Source: Bacillus canaveralius (GTDB lineage: Bacteria > Bacillota > Bacilli > Bacillales > Cytobacillaceae). From it: a stretch of DNA of 32,574 bases. Position 1 is the stretch's first letter, and every line of letters begins with the position of its first letter. Shown piece by piece: positions 9,063 through 16,494 of the stretch. Under the pieces are notes generated by a model, which saw nothing but the letters and a program-made list of their open reading frames with translations, searched no databases and was not told the DNA's origin. Where the stretch lies: assembly GCF_002860125.1 (NCBI RefSeq), contig NZ_PGVA01000053.1:1-32574 (forward strand), in the 5' to 3' direction. Position numbers and translations under genes: made by a program.

Positions 9063-9092
9063 TGTATGGCGGCCATAGATGGCTGCCATACA
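9063..9092 (+). terminator. Stable hairpin after hyuC
   Basis: TGTATGGC-G-GCCA and TGGC-T-GCCATACA pair across a four-base loop, one mismatch in twelve pairs. No T run follows, so it is more likely an mRNA stabiliser or processing site, or a leaky terminator, than a strong stop. Confidence 0.5.
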
Positions 9093-9352
9093 CTGCATCA
9101 TAATAAATCTGAAAATTTACTATTTTTAGAAAAATTTTAGGATTATCCAGTAAATAGGAGGTGATCTTCTTTCACACAAATAATATAAGTTTTAACTCCA
9201 CTCCTTCAGCTATTAAATCTTCAAGAATCATGAAAACGACCTCATAGATATCTGAGCTGCCACTATACTCACAGCATTATACACATAATCTATTTATAAG
9301 GATGAGGAATGCGTTAATCGAAGTACTCAAAACCAAAAAGGGGGTAGCTTGC
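9093..9352. other. Non-coding spacer between hyuC and the first permease
   Basis: About 260 AT-rich bases. I find no ORF of note and no second -24/-12 promoter. One oddity is AGGAGGTGATC (9156-9166), a full complement of the 16S rRNA 3' end with no start codon at a usable distance. The permease has its own site (GGGGG near 9340) before ATG 9353. Confidence 0.5.
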
Positions 9353-10774
9353 ATGAATCAGGATAAGGAAAAAGGGATAAGCCTGAAAGGTAAGGATATT
9401 ATGCCAACAGCGAACAGTGAAAGGAATATGTCCTCACTGGCGTACCTTGTTCTATGGATTGGTATAGCTGTACAGTTAGTAACACCAATTACGGCCGCTC
9501 AGCTTTATCCAGCCTTGTCACCTACAGAGATCATTGTCGCTTGTATCCTGGGAAATTTAATCGTAGCCGTTCTTTTAACTTTATTAGGAGATATCGGTGT
9601 AAAATACGGGATTCCTTATGCTGTCTACATTAGAGCTTGCTTTGGGTATCTTGGAGCTCATATTCCTGCAGTTGTCCGTGCAATCCCCGCGATATTTTGG
9701 TTTGGATTCCAAACGTGGATGGGTGCTTATGCCCTGAATGTCATTATGGAGATGCTGACGGGTTACTCGAACCTTACATTGCTGATTATTTTATTTGGTG
9801 CTGTCCAAATAATTAATACGGCAATGGGAATTGAAGCAATTACCAAGTTTGAATGGCTTGCTTCCCCAAGTATTTTAATAATTGGAGTCATCCTCCAGGT
9901 ATTTATCATGAACCAGCATAATTTAACCTTCGGGGAAATCTTTGCACAAGGAGGAGAAGGCGGAATTTCAATGGGATATGCCGTCGTAGTCATGATGGGA
10001 ACCTATATAACGATGGCCTTAAATGCTCCTGACTTCACCAGATTCCTGAAAACAAACAAGAATAAAAAAAATGAGAGTAATTGGTGGAAAGCGAATAATG
10101 GAAGCTTTTGGGCCCATACGATTGGTTTAGTAGGTTCAATGCTATTATTCACGATAATCGGCTTGACTAGTGGAGTTGCGACGGGAACTTGGAATCCTAT
10201 CGATGCAATGGTTCAGACCATGGGCGCAGACAGCCCACTCCTATTAATCGTTTGCTTGGTATTTGTTATTTTAGCTCAATGGTCGACGAATATTAGTGCT
10301 AATTTATTACCTCCGGGATATATCATAGTAAACTTTTTCCCTCGTAAAATTACATTTGCGATGGGGTCCATTATTGCCGGAGTAATCGGCTTGCTTATCC
10401 AGCCCTGGAATTACGCAGACTTTGTTCCGCAAATTCTATTGATCATTACTGCAACCCTGGCACCGATCGTAGGGGTAATGTTTACTGATTATTATTTACT
10501 TAGAAAACGAAAATTGAATATAGAAGAGCTTTATAAAGTGGATGGACAGTATAAATACTGGAAAAACTTGAATCCAGCCGCAGTTATTGCCTATATACCT
10601 TCAGGTCTATCTGTTCTGTTGTTCCCTGATTATGGATTTGTTTCAGCCTTATTCATTTCGATGGTATTGTACTATACCTTGATGAAGTACTGGATCTGTA
10701 AGGTATATGTACAACCAGAAATAACAGATGCACAATTCAGCATTGAAGGACCAGAAGTTGAGCAGCAGGTCTAA
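9353..10774 (+). CDS. NCS1 family permease, probable hydantoin/allantoin/nucleobase:cation symporter
   Basis: A 473-residue integral membrane protein with about 12 hydrophobic segments, of the NCS1 family (Mhp1, PucI, CodB). It has the NCS1 pattern [14 protein letters not shown], then a [17 protein letters not shown] segment near residue 90, a [13 protein letters not shown] segment (the tryptophan-rich helix 3 region that lines the Mhp1 site), and NAPDFTRF, a common NCS1 loop. The start is ATG 9353, preceded by a strong SD; the upstream ATG at 9302 has no comparable site. It stands between hyuC and the racemase, so uptake of the hydantoin or related ureide is the likely role. The substrate is inferred from context. 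Confidence 0.85.
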   Translation: MNQDKEKGISLKGKDIMPTANSERNMSSLAYLVLWIGIAVQLVTPITAAQLYPALSPTEIIVACILGNLIVAVLLTLLGDIGVKYGIPYAVYIRACFGYLGAHIPAVVRAIPAIFWFGFQTWMGAYALNVIMEMLTGYSNLTLLIILFGAVQIINTAMGIEAITKFEWLASPSILIIGVILQVFIMNQHNLTFGEIFAQGGEGGISMGYAVVVMMGTYITMALNAPDFTRFLKTNKNKKNESNWWKANNGSFWAHTIGLVGSMLLFTIIGLTSGVATGTWNPIDAMVQTMGADSPLLLIVCLVFVILAQWSTNISANLLPPGYIIVNFFPRKITFAMGSIIAGVIGLLIQPWNYADFVPQILLIITATLAPIVGVMFTDYYLLRKRKLNIEELYKVDGQYKYWKNLNPAAVIAYIPSGLSVLLFPDYGFVSALFISMVLYYTLMKYWICKVYVQPEITDAQFSIEGPEVEQQV

Positions 10775-10837
10775 ATATTTTTGCCTATTGCAAGACGAAG
10801 GAATTAAGAAATTAACTATTTCAAGGAGGAATTTTAA

Positions 10838-11587
10838 ATGAAGATTAAAGTTATCAATCCAAATACTACGCTGGAAATGACAAAAGGAATTGAACATGCC
10901 GCTAAAACTGCTGCGAGGCCTGATACGCAAATTATCGCTGTCAGTCCGGAAATGGGTCCGGTTTCCATCGAATCTTATTATGATGAGTATTTAAGTATTC
11001 CTGGAGTAATAGAAGAAATAAAAAAGGGAGAAGAAGAAGGTGTAGATGCGTTTGTTATCGCATGCTGGGGTGATCCGGGACTGCATGCTGCGCGAGAAGT
11101 AACGGATAAACCTGTTGTGGGCATTGCTGAGTCATCAGTATATTTAGCTTCTATGCTCGCAGCCAGATTTTCTGTAGTCACTGTTTTACCAAGAATCAAA
11201 ACCATGCTGGAAGAACTTGTTGATTCTTACGGAGCGAGCAAAAAGATAGCAAACATTCGCACAACCCCCATGGGTGTTTTGGATTTTGAGAGAGATCCAG
11301 CAGCAGGAATGGAAATGCTGAGGCAGGAGGGCAAGAGAGCAGTTAAGGAAGATGATGCAGAAGCAATATTACTAGGCTGTGCAGGTATGGCCGAATTTGC
11401 GGATAGCCTCGAAAAAGAGCTGGGAGTTCCTGTGATCGATGGGGTTGTAGCAGGTGTGAAATTTGCAGAATCGATTGTAGATTTAGGAAAGAAAACAAGC
11501 AAACTAAAAACCTATAAATATCCCGAAAAGAAAGAATTTAAAGGGACTTTGGAAAACTTTGGACAGAGCCAGGCTTCAATAAAATAG
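10838..11587 (+). CDS. hyuE: Hydantoin racemase (Asp/Glu racemase family)
   Basis: A 249-residue cofactor-independent racemase that interconverts D- and L-5-substituted hydantoins, letting a stereoselective downstream enzyme use both. The N-terminus KVINPNTTLEMT is typical of HyuE/HpxA proteins. The two catalytic cysteines are present: C76 in ACWGDPG and C181 in LLGCAGM. A strong AAGGAGG precedes ATG 10838. It lies 63 bases after the permease and before the second one. Allantoin racemase (HpxA) is a close relative and cannot be excluded, but no allantoinase gene is present in the window. Confidence 0.85.
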   Translation: MKIKVINPNTTLEMTKGIEHAAKTAARPDTQIIAVSPEMGPVSIESYYDEYLSIPGVIEEIKKGEEEGVDAFVIACWGDPGLHAAREVTDKPVVGIAESSVYLASMLAARFSVVTVLPRIKTMLEELVDSYGASKKIANIRTTPMGVLDFERDPAAGMEMLRQEGKRAVKEDDAEAILLGCAGMAEFADSLEKELGVPVIDGVVAGVKFAESIVDLGKKTSKLKTYKYPEKKEFKGTLENFGQSQASIK

Positions 11588-11609
11588 CCCTGTAAACTTT
11601 GAGTAATGC

Positions 11610-11645
11610 TTAAAGGCAGGTTTAAAAAAGCAAGCCTGCCTTTAA
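11610..11645 (+). terminator. Long hairpin between racemase and second permease
   Basis: TTAAAGGCAGGTTT pairs with AAGCCTGCCTTTAA (14 pairs, one G-T) around an eight-base loop. The following ATTATATTTC is only weakly T-rich. It probably attenuates or processes the mRNA and would lower expression of the second permease relative to the upstream genes. Confidence 0.6.
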
Positions 11646-11764
11646 ATTATATTTCATTAATGTTTGTTAAGATGATACAAGTTTTTTCTAGGGAAGAGGA
11701 AAGTAAGATTGGAAAGTTAGGGACTATTTTTATAAAAATATTTAAGATAATGAGGAGATTAGAT

Positions 11765-13105
11765 ATGGCGAATACAACAGATATAACTAAAAGTTCAAAA
11801 AGGGAATCTTTAAGACCTGTTCCAAATGAGCATCGCCTCTTCGGATTGACAACCTATATCATGCTGTGGATTTCTTCCATGGTCGTAATTCAAATATTTA
11901 TGATAGGGCAATCATATCTTCCTCCAGCTGGCCAGCTAAATCTTTTTCAAGCGGGCGTGGTCACTGGAATTGCCGCATTAATTACCGGTCTGTTATTTGT
12001 GATCAATTCGAAGCCCGGGATAGTTTACGGAATTCCATTTATAGTTCAAGCCCGTTCTTCCTTCGGTTTTAATGGTGCCAGAATTGCCTCATTAATAAGG
12101 GTGCTTCCTGCTGTCTTTTGGTATGGGATTGGGTCATGGATTGGGGCTTCCGCAATGGATTTCATAACACAAACCATTTGGGGGTGGGGGAATATATGGC
12201 TATACTTTATTCTGTTCCAGATCGTCCAAACCTACATTGCGTACTTTGGCATTAACTCAATAAAGTGGTTTGATGCGATCCTCTCAGTAGTTGTACTCGG
12301 TTTCTTAATTTACATCACAATACAGCTTATTAATGTCGGAGGGCTTAAAATTGCTGACAGCTGGAATACTAGCGGAACATGGGGAATGCCATTTTATGCT
12401 GCCATTACTGCTTCAGTGGGAGTACTAATAACAGCCGTCATCAACAATGGCGACCTGAGCAGATACCTGGAAAATAAACCGGGTTATAACTGGATTGGAC
12501 ACCTGGTTGGAGTGGTACCCATGTATGTGTGCATGCTCGTTATTGGAATTTTATCTGCAGCAGCAACTGGAATCTGGGACCCGGTCCAGGCACTCGTGTC
12601 CGTTATTCCCAATGCGGGAGTTGCCGTAGCGATGATGGTTTTTATCGTTGTTGCGCAGTTCACCAGTAATTTAACAATTAATATTAAACCGCCTGCACTC
12701 GTACTTATGGAAACATTTAATTTTACCTGGGGAGCATCCGTGATCATTGTGGGATTTTTGAGTATCGTCACCTTTCCATGGCTATTAATCTCGAGTTCCG
12801 CATTTAACACTTTTATCGCATTCTATTCAGCCTTTTTAGGACCGTTATTGGGGATATTATTAGCAGACTTTTATTTTGTTCACAAGCAAAAGCTTGAAGT
12901 AGAAGCCCTCTATGAAAATACTATTAAATATAACTGGCTCGGCTTAGGCTCCCTTGTAATCGGTGGCGTTTTTGGGGTTATATTCCTGCCGATCTCGTGG
13001 ATGGTGGGATTGCCGATCAGCTTAGTCCTTTATTGGGCCGGGTATAAGTTTTTGCCTTATTATAAAGCTCAGAAGGCGATTAAAGGAGTGGATGTTCCTT
13101 ATTAA
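11765..13105 (+). CDS. Second NCS1 family permease (nucleobase/hydantoin type)
   Basis: A 446-residue membrane protein with about 12 hydrophobic segments and the same family marks as the first permease: GIPFIVQARSSFGFNGARIA, a WYGIGSWIGASAMDF helix, and a NNGDLSRYL loop in place of NAPDFTRF. The start is ATG 11765 with GAGGAGA (11752-11758); the longer open frame from 11606 overlaps the hairpin and lacks this site. The sequence differs substantially from the first permease, so it is not a recent tandem copy and probably has another substrate or affinity. It is the last intact gene of the hyu cluster. Confidence 0.83.
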   Translation: MANTTDITKSSKRESLRPVPNEHRLFGLTTYIMLWISSMVVIQIFMIGQSYLPPAGQLNLFQAGVVTGIAALITGLLFVINSKPGIVYGIPFIVQARSSFGFNGARIASLIRVLPAVFWYGIGSWIGASAMDFITQTIWGWGNIWLYFILFQIVQTYIAYFGINSIKWFDAILSVVVLGFLIYITIQLINVGGLKIADSWNTSGTWGMPFYAAITASVGVLITAVINNGDLSRYLENKPGYNWIGHLVGVVPMYVCMLVIGILSAAATGIWDPVQALVSVIPNAGVAVAMMVFIVVAQFTSNLTINIKPPALVLMETFNFTWGASVIIVGFLSIVTFPWLLISSSAFNTFIAFYSAFLGPLLGILLADFYFVHKQKLEVEALYENTIKYNWLGLGSLVIGGVFGVIFLPISWMVGLPISLVLYWAGYKFLPYYKAQKAIKGVDVPY

Positions 13106-13162
13106 AGGTTGAATAACATTTAACCTTAAAGATCTTGACCTAATTTTTTTATTCAAAAGATT

Positions 13163-13238
13163 AACTCCTTTGTAGAAGACTTGTTTGTTTAGGGAACAAA
13201 ACAAGGTCAATTAACTTCTTCAATAGGAGTTTTTTTTC
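13163..13238 (+). terminator. Strong bipartite terminator at the end of the hyu operon
   Basis: AACTCCT...AGGAGTT closes a long stem with TTG/CAA and GAAG/CTTC continuing inside, plus an inner CTTGTTT/AAACAAG stem, followed by eight or nine T. Confidence 0.75.
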
Positions 13239-13279
13239 TTTCGTAAAGATTTTTTTAACATTAAAATTCCTTTTTCCCT

Positions 13280-14414
13280 ATTGCAGCTTTCTTACAACAA
13301 CAGCTTTGCGAACTGGGATTTGAGGATGTTTCCTTATTAGAGGTAGACGAAGATGATGTGAAAAAGGCTGGTATGATCAGTTTGGCGAATGTCCTTGGCA
13401 GCTCTGTATTTGGTGACGGGGAAGGAACAAACATCGTCTTAAATGCACACGGTGATGTAGTGCCCCCAGGGTTAGGCTGGAGTGTGGAGCCGTATGGAGG
13501 AGAGATTATTGACGGAAAGATGTATGGTCGGGGGGTGGCCGTTTCAAAATCGGATATTGCGGCTTATACATACGCCGTTCTAGCCTTAAAACAGGTAAAA
13601 ATCAACCAACAATTGCATGGGAAAGTCGACCTTGCTTTCACTTTTGACGAAGAAACACGGAGAGCTAGGGCCGAAATGGCTGCTGGATCAAGGGGTTATT
13701 AAGCCTGACCAAGCGATATGTGCTGGTTTTACCTATTCAGCTGTTAATGCCCACAATGGATGCCTTCATTTTGAAATTAAAACAACCGGAAAATCCGCCC
13801 ATGCCGCCCTTCCGCATACAGGAATCGATGCAATCGAGGCGACATCAAAGATTTTAAACGCTTTATATGAATACCGTCAGACTCTCACAGCAAAAAAATC
13901 AGCTGTACCTGGTATTGATTATCCAACCATAAATGTGGGACTCATTTCGGGAGGGATTAACACGAATGTCGTCCCGGATGTGTGCAAAATCAGGGTTGAT
14001 CGAAGATTGATACCAGAAGAAAATGCAGAACAAGCTGAAGCAGAACTTAGAGAAATTGTGAATCAAGCTGTAGCGAATATCCGAGGAATAAAAATTGAAA
14101 TACGGAAAATCCTCCATGCCGAAAGCTTCGGCCCTGTACCAGAAGATACACCAATAATTAGCGCGCTGGCTTCGAACTGGCAGTCGATTATGAAGGAGAA
14201 GGGTAAATTACCAATAAACGGAGTACCCATATATGTAGATGCCCGCCATTTTTTTGCAAAAGGGATACCCACCATCATGTTTGGTGTCGGACCAAAATTG
14301 TTAGAAGAGGCAAATGGGCACCGGGCAGATGAAAACATTCGTCTTGAAGATTTGTTGAATGCGACCAAAGTTATTGCCTGTACACTTTATGATTTACTGG
14401 CGGTTTCTTCTTAA
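13280..14414 (+). pseudogene. Decayed M20 family deacylase/peptidase gene (5' truncated, frameshifted)
   Basis: Two frames together encode most of an ArgE/DapE/acylase-type M20 metallopeptidase. Frame one gives AAFLQQQLCELGFEDV, then NAHGDVVPPG (metal His and Asp), YGRGVAVSKSD and FTFDEET (catalytic Glu). The protein then continues in another frame as GELGPKWLLDQGVIKPD to the C-terminus (FGVGPKLLEEANGHRADE). The break lies at 13658, where a single C stands where a Gly codon is expected between ACA and GGA (net -2 or +1). An in-frame TAA at 13262 precedes the homology and no start codon or SD is present, so roughly the first 20-30 residues are missing. It sits just after the hyu terminator, so it may once have served the same pathway, but its substrate is unknown. 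Confidence 0.82.
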
Positions 14415-14568
14415 GGGAGAAAGTTCGTTATTTTAAGAAAGTAGACTTATAGATAGCCAAACCGTGAAAAAAAGGGGCGACACTGTAGAAATTGGTTGTA
14501 AAGCATTATGAGGTGACCGACCCGTATGGAAAACATTAAAATAAATCCCCTAATAGCTTGAAAAATTC

Positions 14569-14597
14569 TTGCTATATTATTTTTGTTGAGCTACTAT
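14569..14597 (+). promoter_or_regulatory. Candidate promoter of the cobalamin operon leader
   Basis: TTGCTA (14569-14574), a 17-base spacer and TACTAT (14592-14597). Transcription would begin about 50 bases before the first cobalamin aptamer. The stretch 14415-14568 holds nothing else I recognise. Confidence 0.4.
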
Positions 14598-14654
14598 AAA
14601 AGGGATCTCATCATACCAATAAAAACTTAATAATATTTTTATTTTGTTAAACAA

Positions 14655-14830
14655 ATAGTTAAGATGCCGTAAGGCTTAAAAGGGAATCTGGTGAAGTCCA
14701 GAACTGCCCCCGCAACTGTAAGTGTGGACGAAATAGGCAATCCACTGTATGGGTATATTTTTATTAAATGTGCTAAATACGGGAAGGGTCTAAAGTAGGA
14801 GGATACACAAGTCAGGAGACCTGTCTTAAT
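14655..14830 (+). ncRNA. Cobalamin riboswitch 1
   Basis: Conserved elements of the adenosylcobalamin aptamer appear in order: AAAAGGGAATCTGGTGAAG, CCAGAACTGCCCCCGCAACT, GTAAG, and the B12 box AAGTCAGGAGACCTG (14809-14823). It is followed by a terminator at 14922-14957 and no gene before the second aptamer. It should terminate transcription when adenosylcobalamin is abundant. The outer boundaries are approximate. Confidence 0.93.
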
Positions 14831-14921
14831 GATAAAAGTTTCGATTTTCTTCGGGGATTGAGAAGATGAAACGTTGGCGAAAAAAGGTCGATTATGCTTT
14901 GCCTTTTTGTGCTTGCGTTTT

Positions 14922-14957
14922 ATCCGTTCAACTCCAGTTGAACGGATTTTTTATTTT
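14922..14957 (+). terminator. Intrinsic terminator of riboswitch 1
   Basis: ATCCGTTCAACT and AGTTGAACGGAT pair perfectly (12 bp, two-base loop) before a T-rich run. It lies about 95 bases after the B12 box, as an expression platform would. A weaker AAAAAGG/CCTTTTT hairpin precedes it (about 14881-14907). Confidence 0.88.
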
Positions 14958-15084
14958 TAATAAAACTCCGGAGTTCGAACGCTTATAAAAATATGCAGGC
15001 AAGAAATGTGTTGAAAGGTTCTAATTGATTTTTAAAGGACATAGCATTTTTAAGAGAATCAAGCTTGTCTAAAAATTAAATATA

Positions 15085-15254
15085 GTTAGGGAAAAGGTGC
15101 GCATTAAAGATTGCGCTTAAATGGGAAGAACGGTGAAAATCCGTCACGGTACCCGCCACTGTATTGGGGAGTTTCATTGCAAATGTCACTGAATCTATTT
15201 TCGGGAAGACGCAATGTAACGATGAACCAGAGTCAGGAGACCTGCCTTACCCTA
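15085..15254 (+). ncRNA. Cobalamin riboswitch 2
   Basis: A second full aptamer: AAATGGGAAGAACGGTGAAA, ATCCGTCACGGTACCCGCCACTG, and the B12 box GAGTCAGGAGACCTGCC (15229-15245). It differs clearly in sequence from aptamer 1 outside the conserved core, so it is not a recent duplication. With its terminator at 15337-15367 it directly precedes cbiW. Limits are approximate. Confidence 0.93.
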
Positions 15255-15336
15255 GTGACTTCATTAAACCTACGGGACTATAGGTGGAAGTGCTGAATAA
15301 ATGCATCATTAATTGTTTTATTGTTGTATTTGCTCT

Positions 15337-15367
15337 GCACCCCTATTTTTATAGGGGTGCTTTTTTT
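15337..15367 (+). terminator. Intrinsic terminator of riboswitch 2
   Basis: GCACCCCTAT and ATAGGGGTGC pair (10 bp, four-base loop) before seven T, 28 bases ahead of the cbiW start. An ACCTA/TAGGT hairpin at about 15268-15286 lies between aptamer and terminator and may take part in switching. Confidence 0.9.
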
Positions 15368-15394
15368 GCATAAAGAAGATAGGGAGAGTGTTTT

Positions 15395-15778
15395 ATGACT
15401 ACTTGGAATTTAAAAGGTACGAAGCATCACGTTTTCATTTGTAACGGAAGCAGCTGCATGAGAAAGGGAGGAGAAGAGGCAACACAGGCGATTCGTAATG
15501 AAATTGCAAATTTAGATTTAGACACCTTGTTCCATAGAACAAGAACTCGCTGTAATGGCAGATGTAAGGATGCTCCTGTTGCCATTGTTTATCCAGACGG
15601 AACTTGGTACAAGGAAGTTACTCCAGAAGTAGGGAGCAAAATTGTTAAGCAACATTTACCGGGGGGATGCCTCCTAGAAGATCACATCATTTATCAATAT
15701 GATCAGGAAGGCTTCGTACCGTCTGAGAGAACAGAGTGTATTGAAGGAATATCGAAACCGGTTAAAGGGAGAGTTTAA
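15395..15778 (+). CDS. cbiW: CbiW-like [2Fe-2S] ferredoxin
   Basis: A 127-residue thioredoxin-fold [2Fe-2S] ferredoxin, first gene of the cobalamin operon as in B. megaterium. Four cysteines fit the cluster-binding pattern: C16 and C21 (ICNGSSCMRKG) and C53 and C57 (RTRCNGRCKDAP). It is thought to deliver electrons in the anaerobic-type corrin pathway; the precise partner is not established, and CbiH60 or CbiX (both with cysteine motifs) are reasonable guesses. GGGAGAG precedes the ATG. Expression depends on readthrough of two riboswitch terminators. Confidence 0.85.
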   Translation: MTTWNLKGTKHHVFICNGSSCMRKGGEEATQAIRNEIANLDLDTLFHRTRTRCNGRCKDAPVAIVYPDGTWYKEVTPEVGSKIVKQHLPGGCLLEDHIIYQYDQEGFVPSERTECIEGISKPVKGRV

Positions 15779-15779
15779 T

Positions 15780-16493
15780 ATGGAGTTAATAACGTTTGCA
15801 TTGCTTGCAATATTAATAGGGATGAGACACGGAATGGATGGAGACCATGTGGCGGCCATTGCCGATATGGTAGGTAGTGAAGAACAAAAAACAAAACAAG
15901 TTTCTCTTGGAATTATGTACGCTTTAGGACATGGCATGATTGTCTTGATCGTTGGTTTTATAACCATCTTTATAGGCGCAGAATTACCCGCTACAACGCG
16001 AGGTTTAATGGAAGTACTTGTAAGTCTCACGTTAATTATTCTAGGCGGGTTCATCCTATATTCGCTCCTTCGTCAAAGGAATGAGTATGAGTACAAAAGC
16101 CGTTTAACGATTGTCTATGAGTCTATTGCAAAATTAATGTCGAAACTGAAACTAGGAATTCAAAAGAAAAGTTTATCTACCCTTCAACTGGGAATCGCTA
16201 GTGCTTTTGTGATTGGAATTATTCATGGAATCGGGGTTGAAAGTCCAACGCAAATTGCCCTTCTTACAAATGCAGCAGGCTTGAATAATATGACTACAGC
16301 GACGATTCAGTTAATTTTATTTGTTCTTGGATTATTAATTTCAACAGTATGTATCACGTTCTTTCTTTCATGGGGATTTTTAAAAGCAAGACTTAAAAGA
16401 CAACTGTACTTTGTACTAGGGTCGATAACAGGAATGTATAGCTTAGGACTAGGTATCTCAATGTTAGTTGGATTTTGGAAAGGTGGCGCATGA
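15780..16493 (+). CDS. NiCoT-like cobalt/nickel permease
   Basis: A 237-residue membrane protein with about six hydrophobic segments. It carries a variant of the NiCoT helix-II metal signature, RHGMDGDHVAAIAD (family form RHAxDADHI), near residues 14-27, then YALGHGMIVLIVG and IGVESPTQIALLT, matching the other conserved NiCoT segments (LGHS, LGFDTATE). It is shorter than typical NiCoT permeases (about 330-350 residues). The start is ATG 15780, one base after the cbiW stop with AAAGGGAGAG ahead of it; the earlier ATG at 15699 lies inside cbiW. Its place under B12 riboswitches, between cbiW and cbiH60 and near the cobaltochelatase, argues for cobalt uptake. Confidence 0.82.
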   Translation: MELITFALLAILIGMRHGMDGDHVAAIADMVGSEEQKTKQVSLGIMYALGHGMIVLIVGFITIFIGAELPATTRGLMEVLVSLTLIILGGFILYSLLRQRNEYEYKSRLTIVYESIAKLMSKLKLGIQKKSLSTLQLGIASAFVIGIIHGIGVESPTQIALLTNAAGLNNMTTATIQLILFVLGLLISTVCITFFLSWGFLKARLKRQLYFVLGSITGMYSLGLGISMLVGFWKGGA

Positions 16494-16494
16494 T

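Noticed and set aside
3941-13105. Island as an allantoin-degradation operon
   Set aside because: Racemase, AllC-like hydrolase and NCS1 permease would fit, but there is no allantoinase, and HyuA/HyuB are not part of the standard ureide route. It is kept only as an alternative for single genes.
14881-14907. AAAAAGG/CCTTTTT hairpin as the main terminator of riboswitch 1
   Set aside because: The stem is short with a large loop; the 12-bp hairpin at 14922 is much stronger.
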